DNA of 64,000 nucleotides from Orbilia blumenaviensis. Its lineage: Eukaryota > Ascomycota > Orbiliomycetes > Orbiliales > Orbiliaceae. Below, piece by piece: positions 11,825 to 22,877 of the stretch. Position 1 is the first letter of the stretch, and every line of letters starts with the position of its first letter. The notes beneath the pieces are model-generated. The model worked only from the letters and a program-made list of their open reading frames with translations. It had not been told where the DNA came from and made no database searches. The stretch is from contig JAVHNS010000014.1 in assembly GCA_036872755.1 (NCBI GenBank), forward strand, positions 992,001-1,056,000, written 5' to 3'. A program made the position numbers and the translations under genes.

Positions 11825-12841
11825 TCAGTCGGCTCGCCATCCCACATATGGAGCATCGCATCTTATACTCCCAATCTTATTTTCCCATGACGAAAACCGA
11901 ACCCAATTCCAATTATTATTCCCATCCCGATACCCTGAAAAGTCCCAATTGGGGTCACCGGGCGCAAGTGGTTTCCCATCCTTTTGCCCATCAGTTATAA
12001 TCGGTGGCCAAGTACAATCACCATTCGTAAAGAAATGACATGTTAGATTCCGCACCCTCCATCTTCTCATCGCCATTGGTCCTTTCCACGTGCCTTCAGG
12101 ATCTGGCTTGATGCATTGACCTATTCCGGTCCAGGGGTCGATTTCTCCCCGTTCTGAGGCTAGACGTCGCCAAAAAGATGGGTTTTCGTCGTGATTAGCC
12201 CCATCTAAGCTGTTGTACCATGCTCCACCGTTATCAAACTGTACTAATCCCTCAGTCTCGGGGTTAACACCCACATCAGGGCCTGGTACCGCCGCTCCGG
12301 TCATCTTAAAACACTTGAAACTCATAAGCCTCTGTCCGTTTTTATTCACCTCATGAGGCTGTAATATCCTATTTTCCTGAAAAACCATTATCCCCGTAGA
12401 ATCCCCTTCTTTAGGACACCCGCTACCATACCAGAATAAACAGTTACAATACCCCTGAACATGAATCCGTTTGATACCTGCCTTTAGATCTTCCTCAGCA
12501 TCAATGACTTCATGACAGGGAGCATTGTTGTTAAAATTTTCAACCGACGTTTGGTCGCGGTCTTGGTCGTATTCGGTGCCGAATGGGTAGCCAGACCACC
12601 ACATATCAACGTCACCCATACCGACAAAACCTTTGACATTGCGGTAAAGGCCTAAGCGGCAGATGGGGTTCAAGAGAGAGTTGTAGTCAGCGAAGACTTC
12701 AACACGTTCGAGTAGGGGACGGTGACGGGTGATTGCTTTGCGCATATGCGTATGGGCGTGGCTATGGGGGACCGCAGTAGCGGGGCTGGTAAGGATAGTG
12801 AGGAAGAAGAGGATGATAGCGGTGAAGACTTTGGATTCCAT
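11825..12841 (-). CDS. Secreted cysteine-rich protein, double six-Cys module (10-Cys variant)
   Basis: Unrecognised family; paralogue of the proteins at 14189-15181, 16823-17764 and 44386-45462. 338 aa, intronless. The N-terminus (MESKVFTAIILFFLTILTSP, then ATA) is a clear signal peptide, so the protein is probably secreted. Module 1: CRLGLY (C61), WSGYPFG, C109, GYCNCLFW (C132, C134), C142, MSFKC (C177). Module 2: GQCIK (C243), W-x-V then CHFF (C268), C276, SIRCDAPY (C328). Cysteines equivalent to C7 and C9 of the paralogues are both absent. C-x-C-x7-C is kept in module 1 and C-x7-C in module 2. Function unknown; effector, adhesin or cell-wall roles are all possible. It lies in a three-gene same-strand cluster with no other genes. 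Confidence 0.8.
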   Translation of the reverse strand: MESKVFTAIILFFLTILTSPATAVPHSHAHTHMRKAITRHRPLLERVEVFADYNSLLNPICRLGLYRNVKGFVGMGDVDMWWSGYPFGTEYDQDRDQTSVENFNNNAPCHEVIDAEEDLKAGIKRIHVQGYCNCLFWYGSGCPKEGDSTGIMVFQENRILQPHEVNKNGQRLMSFKCFKMTGAAVPGPDVGVNPETEGLVQFDNGGAWYNSLDGANHDENPSFWRRLASERGEIDPWTGIGQCIKPDPEGTWKGPMAMRRWRVRNLTCHFFTNGDCTWPPIITDGQKDGKPLAPGDPNWDFSGYRDGNNNWNWVRFSSWENKIGSIRCDAPYVGWRAD

Positions 12842-14188
12842 TTTGGAAATTGTTTTTTTAGAACAAAAAGTAACGTTTTGATTATTTTTAATGATCGTAT
12901 GTATGGAACCTGGGGTATAAGACTATTGGGTATCTACAAATATCAGTGAATATCCACCAGGAGGGAGCTGATATCCTCCAGGCTTTCGGTTGATAATAGA
13001 GCACACAGAGGGGCTAGGGTTATATACCGTAAAGGCCAATATAGCTATATAGAGTTGGCCTCGTAAACCAGCCCCAACGAAGCAGAACACTTTGTTGGAT
13101 TTAGGGTTACCTTTCCCAGAATTTCTTCTTTTGCAGAATATTATCCTACTATGCATAATCATAATATGGATTTCCATGGATACCAAACTTGAATAGTTAT
13201 CTTTTATCATCTTAATTGTTGCATACCTCATCTCTTTTATATTGGATGTAGGGCTGTGTAGGTACGACAGACAATTTCTAACCGTTCCTTCATGCCGCTA
13301 TAACATTTTCCCTCAACTCCCTATAATATTGTAATGCTTTACTGGCTTGACTTACAGCGCTTTAGATCCTGAAACCGTAGTTGCCAGTTTAGTTTGTATT
13401 ATATTACGACACTGGGCTGTGGTATGAGCAGCGCACAGTTAGAGTTAATAGACTAATGCGTAGCTTACACTTATACAGGTGCCACCAACCTACGAGGTGG
13501 TAAACGTAGGTTTTGCGTAGTCTCGGTTTGGCGTTTCTTGAGAATATGCGTGTAATCGTACATTTCTTTTTGGAAATAGGTGCCAGTATCTTGGCTGCAT
13601 CCACTAGGGAAATACAAGAGTAGTGATATTCTTGTTCTAAATACTCTTCGACGCTTCTCTTTGAACCTGATAATCTATTAAACTTGGTAGCTATGCATGG
13701 CTAATGGCATAATTACCAGAGTGCTAGTGTCTTGCCTACGGGAAGAGCTGGCTATAACTCTAGAGTACGCTGTTTATTTCAAACATTTTCATAATTATTT
13801 ATAAATACAACCAAATTAGTTTACACATATAACTTGACATGATAGTTATAACGACGATCGTAGGAATATTCTCATTTGGTGGCGTATTGGCATTTTGTTT
13901 TAGGATGCCGGATGGTATTCAATCAAAAGCATTGTACAATTGCTTATATCTATATATATAGACTGAGTCTTTGTACACTTGTTATTCTGGTTGCGCCTCC
14001 GTACACTCGCAAATGCATTAATTGCATTGCCACCTGCCAATCTATTGAGCAATTGAGGCGAAGTTATCAAGTTTAACCTAAAAGTATCGGTTTTCCGATC
14101 TCGTATCTATATAGCTACTACATATGCTAAATATTAAAGCTCTAATATCATTCCGAGGTCAAAGGCCCTAGCGGTTATAGATATTAAA
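12842..14188. other. Intergenic between secreted-protein paralogues 1 and 2
   Basis: AT-rich DNA containing the promoter of the gene ending at 11825 and the 3' side of the next paralogue. Small ORFs occur on both strands, but none has recognisable domains or family cysteines. Confidence 0.5.
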
Positions 14189-15181
14189 CTATACCCACGA
14201 CGGCCCATACGGAGCGTCACACCTAAAGCTCTTAATCTTCTGTTCCGCAAAAGTCTTAATATCCTTCCTTTCCACCACACCTCTAATCCCATCAACTATA
14301 TACGGGTTACCTCTGCAAGTATCGTTCGTCCAAAAACTACAGGTACACTGCGATATCCTCCACTCTCTCATCGCAATACCATCAACCCCTTTAAGTTCAT
14401 CGGATACTTTGATACAGAACCCCCTCCCGCTGAACCTATTTATCATATCAGGCGATGACTCTTCCACCGTTTTCAACCCGGAGTCCACAAAGCGACGGGT
14501 TATGGTTGGTGTATCCTTAACCTTGTCTGCTTGGTTATACCCCCCATTTGAAAACCTTATCTCACAAAGAGACCATGCCCGCGATCCTGTATTCTTTGTG
14601 CATCTAAAACTATTAAATTCCCTAGGTGATGCAGCACTGGCGTTATTATTCCTCAAATCCAACTGGTAAGCATCAATGGTAAGCTGTCGTTCGTGGCCAA
14701 TGTAGTCGAAATCGCCAGTACAGTCCGGTTCGAACCAGAACGTACAGGCGCAGTAGCCCATCACCCTTGCATACCTGATGCCAGCCTTGGCTACGCTCTC
14801 CCCAAACTCAGCGCGGACGCTGGAACATTGTGCAAAGGTATCTTCTTTGGAGTTTATTAACGCGGTTCGATTCTCGTCGCTATAAGAACTGCCGAAGGGG
14901 AAGCCTTCCCAGCTGCGAGAGGTGGCTATGAACTGACCAAGGCCGTTTTTATCGTGGTAAACGCCGAGGCGGCAAAGAGGGCTTAGGATTGGGGTTGTGG
15001 AGAGTAGTAGCTGTGTCCGTTCGAGGGGTGGATTGCGGCGTTGATGATAGGGGGGTGTTCTTCTTATGAGAGGGGAGGAAATAGTGGGGTTTACAAAAAA
15101 ATTGAATAGGAGAATAATGATCAGGATATTATTTGAGTTTGATAAGGGAGACTGGTAGGAAAATCGGTGGGATTGCCGCAT
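14189..15181 (-). CDS. Secreted cysteine-rich protein, double six-Cys module (12-Cys, archetype)
   Basis: 330 aa, intronless, family not recognised. A hydrophobic stretch at residues 19-31 (ILIIILLFNFFV) within a 35-residue N-terminus serves as signal peptide or signal anchor. It has exactly 12 cysteines: C70, 119, 144, 146, 154, 194 and C206, 256, 279, 281, 289, 321. The intervals are 48-24-1-7-39 and 49-22-1-7-31, so the two halves are a clear internal duplication. Landmark motifs are CRLGVY, WEGFPFG, GYCACTFW, NSFRC in half one, and CEIRFSNGG, GFCIK, CTCSFW, KSFRCDAPY in half two. A TATATAAAT box at 15218-15227 lies about 40 bp upstream of the ATG in the correct orientation when read on the minus strand (ATTTATATA). 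Role unknown. Confidence 0.82.
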   Translation of the reverse strand: MRQSHRFSYQSPLSNSNNILIIILLFNFFVNPTISSPLIRRTPPYHQRRNPPLERTQLLLSTTPILSPLCRLGVYHDKNGLGQFIATSRSWEGFPFGSSYSDENRTALINSKEDTFAQCSSVRAEFGESVAKAGIRYARVMGYCACTFWFEPDCTGDFDYIGHERQLTIDAYQLDLRNNNASAASPREFNSFRCTKNTGSRAWSLCEIRFSNGGYNQADKVKDTPTITRRFVDSGLKTVEESSPDMINRFSGRGFCIKVSDELKGVDGIAMREWRISQCTCSFWTNDTCRGNPYIVDGIRGVVERKDIKTFAEQKIKSFRCDAPYGPSWV

Positions 15182-15929
15182 GATGGTTAGATCAGTATCG
15201 GTTACTCAAAGCACATATATAAATAGCCAAGGTTTCTTAAACCAGGGATATTGGGGATCTTGTCCCTAAAGCGGCCTTAGAGAGTCCGAGCCAAGTGAAG
15301 ACAGGTTATATAAGCAATTACGATAATATGTTAAGGCGTCAAGAATACCAGAGCATTCGGTGAGGGCTGGCTGGCTAGCGGGCTACGCCTGGAGAAGCTG
15401 GGCACCGTGGCAAGTCGATGCAGGGATTGACTCTAAATTTAATCTATACTTATAAGCCTACTAATCACTTTTATATCTAACTCCATAATTTCAATCACGA
15501 TCTGGCCAAACATATACGCATTGTGTCCCCAGGCGTCAAGCTCTTAGTCTCGACCGTTTCATTCTTTCCCGTTGGGAATACAGCAATACCATAGTACCCG
15601 AATCAAACTACAATATAAATCCAAATATGTACGACTATATAATGTGCATAGGGTAGCGTAACCACGTTCTACCCAAAAACTAGTCTTGATAACTGATTGC
15701 AGTCTCAGCAGCCGACGAGTTGTTGTGAACTTATTGGTTACTGAATTAATTTAAGAAGATGTGACGCGGTTTCTATCGATAAAATATAACCATAAAAATA
15801 AACCTAACCTAGGAGTCATGGTTCCCGCGGAATTAACCCCATCTGCCCGCAGATATAAATGCAATATAGTTGTCCCAACTATCTTCATGCGTCCAGGCCA
15901 GGTGGTGCATCTCATAGCAAAATAATACA

Positions 15930-16131
15930 ACGGCGACAAATGTGTTGCCATATAAATACATAAGGGCTTAGGTAGCTACGTTAACTTCGAGGCCAACATC
16001 GACATGGTCACACTACACCGCTCGGCGGATAAACTATGCCGGTGCACGTTTAAGATTAAATTTACCACAGGTAACCAGTTTAGGGGTTTTAGATGTGAAA
16101 TCTCAAGATCTTTGTTGTGCGGCGCATGAGT
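15930..16131 (+). pseudogene. Decayed module-2 fragment of the cysteine-rich family
   Basis: In one plus-strand frame, GDKCVAI (like the GxC-[IM] element around C8) is followed by a stop, then GLGSYVNFEANIDM, then KLCRCTF (like C9-x-C10-[ST]-F) and FRGFRCEISRS (like SFRCD at C12), ending at a TGA near 16131. Order and spacing resemble module 2 of the family; the stretch from GSYV to CRC resembles the same part of the 44386 gene best. C11 is missing and there is at least one in-frame stop, so it is interpreted as a relic on the opposite strand to the three intact neighbours. The match is short and made by eye. Confidence 0.4.
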
Positions 16132-16226
16132 TTCGTTAAGAGGCCTCGATCGAGCTGTGCCAGCAACTACCTAGGCAGTTACTACAACGTTGGTGTTTCC
16201 TCCAACAGTTTCCCCAACAAGTATGC

Positions 16227-16250
16227 GTATATATATATATGTGTGTGTGT
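16227..16250. repeat. AT/GT dinucleotide microsatellite
   Basis: (AT)n run passing directly into (GT)n, in the gap between paralogues 2 and 3. Confidence 0.85.
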
Positions 16251-16822
16251 ATTGTGGGACTAGAGACGTCTAGACCATTTTACTCAGCCCACAAATTAAA
16301 GTGAAATAAGTCCCGCAGGGCGTCGCTGCCTGTACCTGACATTTTGTAGAAAGCTCTAACGGCTCCTTGCTTGGAACATCCCATGTATGCATATGAATAT
16401 CTATTTAGCCGTCAAATCAGGTTATTGTTTCGAGAGGTTGGGTCTGAAACTTGAACCTATAATATTTCTGTTGCTATAGTTTTGAGTTTTTGTACAAATT
16501 ACTATTGTTCTATTGGAGGCCACGCGTGTTTACTCTAAGTAAATGGGTGGGGTTACCGGTGTTTGCGGCAGCAAGCTTGGGAGACAGGATAGCTCGAACA
16601 GGCCTTTTTTGATTACAATACGCACTGTTTTCTATAGTCTTTATAGTCCATTGGTCTCGTAATAGCCCATCAATTATACGAAAAAACAATACTCTGTGGA
16701 TGTCTACAATTCCGTTTAATTATTTAAACCCACTTTGTCAATTAACTGGGCTCCATATACGGAGCTTAAGGTATCATTATGCAGCAAGCACCATATGTGA
16801 TAGTTGATCTCATCAATTGCCC

Positions 16823-17764
16823 TTAAGGGCTCTTTAGAGGTTCTGGATCTCCAATTTCAAAATAACTATTAGGAACAATGATCCCAGATGTGTACGGAAT
16901 ATCACACCTATAACTCAAGATCTTTAGGCCCATAAGATCCTTAATCTCCTCTCTTTCTACTAAGCCCATGTGCCCATCCACCAGGGCATTTGCTTTACAC
17001 TCAGTATCCGTATAAAAGCTACAAGTACACCCTTTAATACTCCACTGTACCAGCGTGACCGGGTCCACAGTCATGCATTTCCCCTTCCCCGTCCACTCAT
17101 CGAAATCCTTCTGTTCAAACCTTTTCGCGTGATAAATACCTTTCTCGCCATCCGGCGGAATTTGCTTCTCCCCTTCTCTATACGTATTCGAGTAATTTAT
17201 GTCACAGCCCGTGAAGACATCCCAGTTACTATACTTCTGACATTTGAAGCTTCGTACCTCATTTTCCCACCCATATGGTAAACGGTTTGCAACCACGTTT
17301 CTCCCCACCATAGGCGAGTCGTCTACGCAGCCCTTATTGCGGTAGAATAGACAGAAACAGTAACCGGAAACATACAGCTGCTTCATACCCGTCTGCACAA
17401 GTTTCCCACCAATCTCTTCCTCGATATTATGACAAGTCGCGCGCGTGTATTCGGTTGATAGTGTTTCATTGCTCGTATCTGGATCGTAGGTATCGCCGAG
17501 CGGAAAGCCTTCCCAGGCGCCGTACCAGCTTGAAACTGGATGGAAGATGTTCCCGAACCATATACCATGGTTGGGTTTAGTGTATAGCCCGAGTTTGCAG
17601 ACACGGCTTAACAAGGGAAGGGTTTGGTCCCAGATTTTACCTTCGTCCAGGGCTGCTGTTGAAGGAATTTGGGTGGTGAGGAGGGATATTATGAAAGGTA
17701 TAGTGATGTATATATTCTGGGTAAGGAGCCAGCGTTTGGTCCCCAGCGCCATGATCGGTATCAA
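16823..17764 (-). CDS. Secreted cysteine-rich protein, double six-Cys module (12-Cys)
   Basis: 313 aa, intronless; third member of the local cluster. An N-terminal hydrophobic segment (IYITIPFIISLLTTQIPS) acts as signal peptide, with likely cleavage near residue 38. Twelve family cysteines lie at 56, 111, 136, 138, 146, 175 and 187, 230, 246, 248, 256, 287, giving intervals 54-24-1-7-28 and 42-15-1-7-30. Motifs: CKLGLY, WEGFPLG, GYCFCLFY, RSFKC, then CDINYSN, GKCM, GCTCSFY, LSYRCDIPY. It carries a C-terminal extension of about 20 residues past the last motif, ending PEPLKSP, that the other members lack. A second Met at residue 5 could also be the start. Function unknown. Confidence 0.8.
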   Translation of the reverse strand: MIPIMALGTKRWLLTQNIYITIPFIISLLTTQIPSTAALDEGKIWDQTLPLLSRVCKLGLYTKPNHGIWFGNIFHPVSSWYGAWEGFPLGDTYDPDTSNETLSTEYTRATCHNIEEEIGGKLVQTGMKQLYVSGYCFCLFYRNKGCVDDSPMVGRNVVANRLPYGWENEVRSFKCQKYSNWDVFTGCDINYSNTYREGEKQIPPDGEKGIYHAKRFEQKDFDEWTGKGKCMTVDPVTLVQWSIKGCTCSFYTDTECKANALVDGHMGLVEREEIKDLMGLKILSYRCDIPYTSGIIVPNSYFEIGDPEPLKSP

Positions 17765-20700
17765 ATATCAAGTATACAGGGGGCAGATAATAGGCGCTTT
17801 AAAACCTGGGAGATATGACGTTTGTGATATATACGCTGAAGGTGGGGTCATCGAGGGACACTCGATTCGATCTGATATACCCAGGGGCTCGATCCTAGGA
17901 TTCCAAGGGCCTTGGAGCATTTTATTTCCACAGGAATACAATGCACAGCTATATACTGCTTCGTAGAAAGGCGCGTGAGGTGAAAAACCCCCTACTTCGC
18001 CGCCTATGGTCAAGATATTGCTATAAAAAGTCGAGCAAGGATAGATCAAGATGTTTCCTTCATCGTCTGGAGATGTCTTGTCGTATCTCAGCTCTTATTC
18101 CTGCCGATTATACACCTTGCCGCTAACATCATATCCGGGCTTGATACCAACGAAAGTGTGGAATATTCCTGTAGCTCGTGGCGGGGCCTGAAACGGCAGA
18201 GCTCTGGGATATTGTTTTCATATTTGGTATATATCCTATAAAATCATAGGCATGTCATTATGAAGGACTAGATACATTTCAACAAATCTACTTGAAAGAC
18301 TAAAGCAAGAATAGAGAACCAGTAGCTAGAGCTCCGACGAGATCGACTTCATCTCAAGCGCAAGCCCCAAGCCAGTTAGGTAACCAGTAACGTCTCCGAA
18401 TCAAAATACAACGTTCTGATGTGTTGTTGATTTCGGGTCAACTAAAAATCCGTAGATCCTACATATTTGTACTGTCAGTAGGCCCCGGGACTGTCAATTC
18501 AATCACAACTCACCATGATTGATTACATGAAACTGACTGACGGCTGGCATTTTGTTATGAAGTCCAGCTATTTCTATTGTCGTACAGAAACCATATAACG
18601 TTAGCTACGTTAGGCTCTGCCATAAAACTTTTTGATATTAGGATATATAGGTATCCAAAGAAAGATACTTGTCAGAGGTAGGATCGATTCCGTAGCCTAA
18701 CATAGTATAGTAATGTATCCTGCATACATACGATTGGCTATAATTATCTACAATTTAGCAAAAACCCCTGTAGAAGTTCAGTCAAGAAAATGCAACGAGG
18801 CGGGCACCACCGGAAGCAGGGAACCGCGAAGTTGCCGTCGGGACTCTCCAGTCAATCGCAGTCGTAAACGGTAAATGTTAGGGGCTGGAGAAAATTTTTG
18901 AGAGTATTCTACTTTCGTTGTAACTCGGTGATTACTCGGTGAGCTCCCAGGAGTCTGAATCAGGGGAGTCTTTTACGACCCAACGGTAGCAGGTATATGC
19001 ATATATGCAATTTGTTCCCAGACTTCAGACACTCCACCCAGAAGCCATCGCTGAGACTATGCGCATACGCGCATACCTGGATACCCTTATCATGCCTAGG
19101 GTCTTGAATAAAGCTTTAAATTTAGTGAAGCGGCTGTGAATTCAAAGTCAATGAATATGATTTATGCATTATTGGAAATTTTGTACTGCGTCCTGCAGCC
19201 CGGGCCCTTTGGTGTATCAAAATAGCTTGCGCTATTATTGGGCCGTGCGTTATTGCTGACTGGCCTGAAAGACGCCCCATTCCCATTCCCATATATTTTA
19301 TGTTTGAAGTTAAAATTTCAATATGGTGCGGATATATCATCCGCGGAGTGATAAACCATGTATCACAGAGCTCGAAGACTTACCTTATACACAGCACCGT
19401 TCTGGCTCACAGGAGATAGTTTCGAAAACAAAATCGTCCAGCTAGATGATACCACGAATTTATAACCTCCGATCAAGAAATAACGGCATGACCACATCAA
19501 CTGAGCAGAATTTGCTTCGGATCCAAATTTCCGAGTCGTTTTATAACTCGGGTTTTGAGATAGCATAATCCTTGCTTTGTGGTACAGTGCGGTCGCTGGA
19601 AAAAAGGCGGGTCCGGTTCCCTGGTCTATCTGGCCGGTTATCAGCTTGATATCGATCTATTGCGAAATTAGTAATATGGTATTAGTTTACCTGTTGTCAA
19701 GATCATACTTAATTTTATATCAGCTGGTCCGCCGAAAACCTCAAAAGCACGTCATATGCTCCCCCACACTTTAATTCCCCGAACATACGCCATAAATGTC
19801 AAAATACAGCCTCAGATACTGTCAAGATACCCACCCGTTTCAAAACAAGACAGAAAAGGGTCATTCGGCTCCAAGAATCCCCAACCTCAACAACGCGGTA
19901 GATACATGGCGTGGTTGCGTCGAAAGGTACTTCCCGCCAAAAAAAACTCACATGTACACAGACGGGATATGTCCAACCCTTCATTCCCGCCAGTGGCAAA
20001 TCGACCCATGGCCAACCACCTTGTACCACCCTAAAAGCCCAAATACCGAATAAAAACTCGGCTTTCCAGGATTCCCCAGCTTTTCTCCCGATCTAGAGGA
20101 CCGTTTTATCTAAACTTGTTTTTTCTTTCTGTTTTTGTTTTTTGCCTTCCGGCTCACGAGTACTGTCACGGCGTTCGATTTACCTTTTAGCATTCCTTCT
20201 ATGTATGTAGCATCGACGTTGGTACCCTTTATATGCGCATAGAAAGCACACCACATGCCACTGTGCATACCGCAGTTTGCCCATTACCTTCCCAGAGGTA
20301 GGCCAGTCACATAGTCCCGATCCCCGGGCCATGCCTGCCTGCCTGCTTCTCTGCATGCAAGTCTAATATATATCACTGACCCAGCTGACCATCTTGCAGA
20401 TAAAACATTTCCACTAATTCTTCTTCTTTTTTTTCTTGTCCTTAACGAGAAGGCCCCCAAGGCCCGTGGGAATTCCTGTAACATGACTTTAAGCTTGACT
20501 GAAACAAGGATTTTTCCCATTCTCAAAACACCCGCAACCCGAAGGGTGGAACCACAACCCGTAAAATACAACAAACTACCGCCAAAAAGGAAGCACGCCC
20601 TTATCACATATCTAAACCTCCCCCTTCGGTAGAAGTAAAAAAAGAGTTATCACACTACATTAGCTCTAACAAAACAAAACCACTAAACGCCCCGTTCTAA

Positions 20701-21398
20701 TAAGCATTCCCAAACAGCCGGTAAAAGAACAGATCTATCACCTTACATATACATACATATAATAGTGTAAAATATGTACTATAGTAAAACTAGGTTTAGT
20801 GGGGGTGCAGAAACCCGGGCGTTAGGGAGGCCTTCATCCGGTCTTTGCTTGCCTATATCAGCTTGGTTTTATGTATGGTGCAGATGTGATTGTGATATCT
20901 CTCTCCACATGCGCCCCATGAGCCCATGGGCGTTTTCCTTTACCCCACATGAAAAAAAATGTCTCAGCTCCTACGACGGATCGTGAACCGGAAGGCAGAC
21001 GTTTCTTGTGTGGCTTTCGTAGGAATTTCGGGTTTTTCAAAATTTCGCCTCGCCACTACGCTACGGGGAATTTGTGATAGGGATATCTTTTGTACATATG
21101 GGAAAGGAGTCCAGACTTTCTAACTTCTCAAGGTGGAGAATCATGATATTAAGGATTGTACATACATACATACATGTGGATATATATTCAGGATCAGATC
21201 CCCCCTTTCTTGTTACAGAGCTTCATATCTTTTTGAGGAGCTCGCTCATTCACGATTTTAAGAATGCACAAGTTGATGATCATAGAAAAAAGTAATCTTT
21301 AGATGTGTGTGAATAGCTACCTGGCCTCATACATACATGCATCTTTTTGTGTATACTAACAAATGAGAAGTAAAAGGAAAATGAAGAATAAGGAAAAT

Positions 21399-21441
<43 letters not shown>

Positions 21442-22877
21442 AATTACAAAGGGAAGAGAAAGTATAAAGGAATGAACAAATGAAAATCGTAGGTCTTCGT
21501 CAGTATCGTTATTAGTGGGGTCATTAAGCAAAAGAGCAGAAACGACCAAGCCAAAAAAAAGATAAGCAGTGCCAAAAACAAAGATCTAAAGAAGATTCGT
21601 ACCGTCATCATATTAGGCGATTATATAAAAAAGTTCAAAAAGGAAAGAATAAAGCAAGCATTGCAATGATCCAGTGTACCACACCATGCAAAAAGCAGTA
21701 ATACCCAAGGAAAAGATGCTAAAATGTACACAGGGAGTGGAAAAAAAGGAAGTTGTATTCCCCTCACCCTATCTGCATCCCGTTGAGAAGAGCTACAGAG
21801 GAAAAAAGATTCTTTTTTTCAAGATTCAGAAAGAGACGGATGATATGCAAGAATGATGTTTTGCCCCACCCAATTTGAAGCAAAATTGAATTTTTTAATT
21901 TGTACAGAGAAAGTGCTTTCACCCGTTTGGATTTTGTGACGAAGGATCCCACCTTAATATGACAAAGAAGATGTATAAGGAAAGAAGAGAGACCAAAGAA
22001 GATGAGAATTCCGTTTGATGCATAATGTAACAAAGGCCGACCCTATGAGTAACAAGAAAGAAGAGGAAGGAGAAGTAGAAAAAATATAGTAGAAATAGTA
22101 AGGAAATTGTTTGAGGGAAACGAGAGTTCGATTTGGCGTGGGAGGCCGGTTTGGAGGGTTCAGAATATTTTTATTTATTTTTTTGTAGGTTTTTCTCTTA
22201 ATTGTAGAAAGGTCTTTGGTAATCTGAGGATAGGAGGAAAAGGAGATAGGAGGAAGATCGGCGGATGTGGAACCCATCGGCAAAAAATAATAAGAGATAG
22301 AAAGCTTTCTGACGAACCGGCGTAGTTTCTTTGCTGTCATAGTTGATTTGCCTGTGGTATTTGCTCCTTAGGAGACTGAGTAGTAGTAAGACCGGAGAAA
22401 AAGGGGAGATGCAAAACGGTCAAAAACATTCTGGCTGTAAAGAACAAAGGAAAGTTGAATTGAAAATTGAAAATCAGAAGCGCTAAACAAATATAAAACA
22501 ATGTATGGCCTAGATACTGGTCATAGAAACGCAAACGGCATAAAACTTCAAAACATAAAATCATATAGCATAAACATGCATAAAGACGTTCAAAAAATCA
22601 CAAGGCTTGCTAAAGATATCACAACGTAAAAAGGCTAAAAAGCAATAACACCTGCTAAAAAATCAAAATATAAAAAGCACGAACGGTAAACAAAGGAGAT
22701 GAAGATAAAGAAAATTTTGGTTGTCAATGATACAGTCTGTGTTCTGTATCCAATAAGACAGAGACGCCCTAAGTTTAAGGCAAGAGGCTGTGATCAAGCA
22801 CCAGGGTAGACTGCGAAGCCCTTCCCCGATGTCTGTCGTAGGTGACAAAAGATCTAATGTAAGATGATACAAGAGAC
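17765..22877. other. 5.1 kb gene-free region
   Basis: Between the third secreted paralogue and a bZIP gene. It is AT-leaning, has scattered short ORFs on both strands and a GTA microsatellite. From about 21,300 to 22,870 it is purine-rich on the plus strand, consistent with a long 3' UTR or downstream region of the minus-strand bZIP gene. No transposase, reverse transcriptase, tRNA or rRNA was recognised. Confidence 0.5.
21399..21441. repeat. GTA trinucleotide microsatellite
   Basis: Fourteen perfect GTA units in gene-free DNA downstream of the bZIP gene. Confidence 0.92.

Larger units (their letters stand above)
15182..16822. other. Intergenic with one decayed family fragment
   Basis: 1.6 kb gap between paralogues 2 and 3. 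Apart from the fragment near 15930-16131 I see only AT-rich sequence, an AT/GT dinucleotide tract and no supportable gene. Confidence 0.5.
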
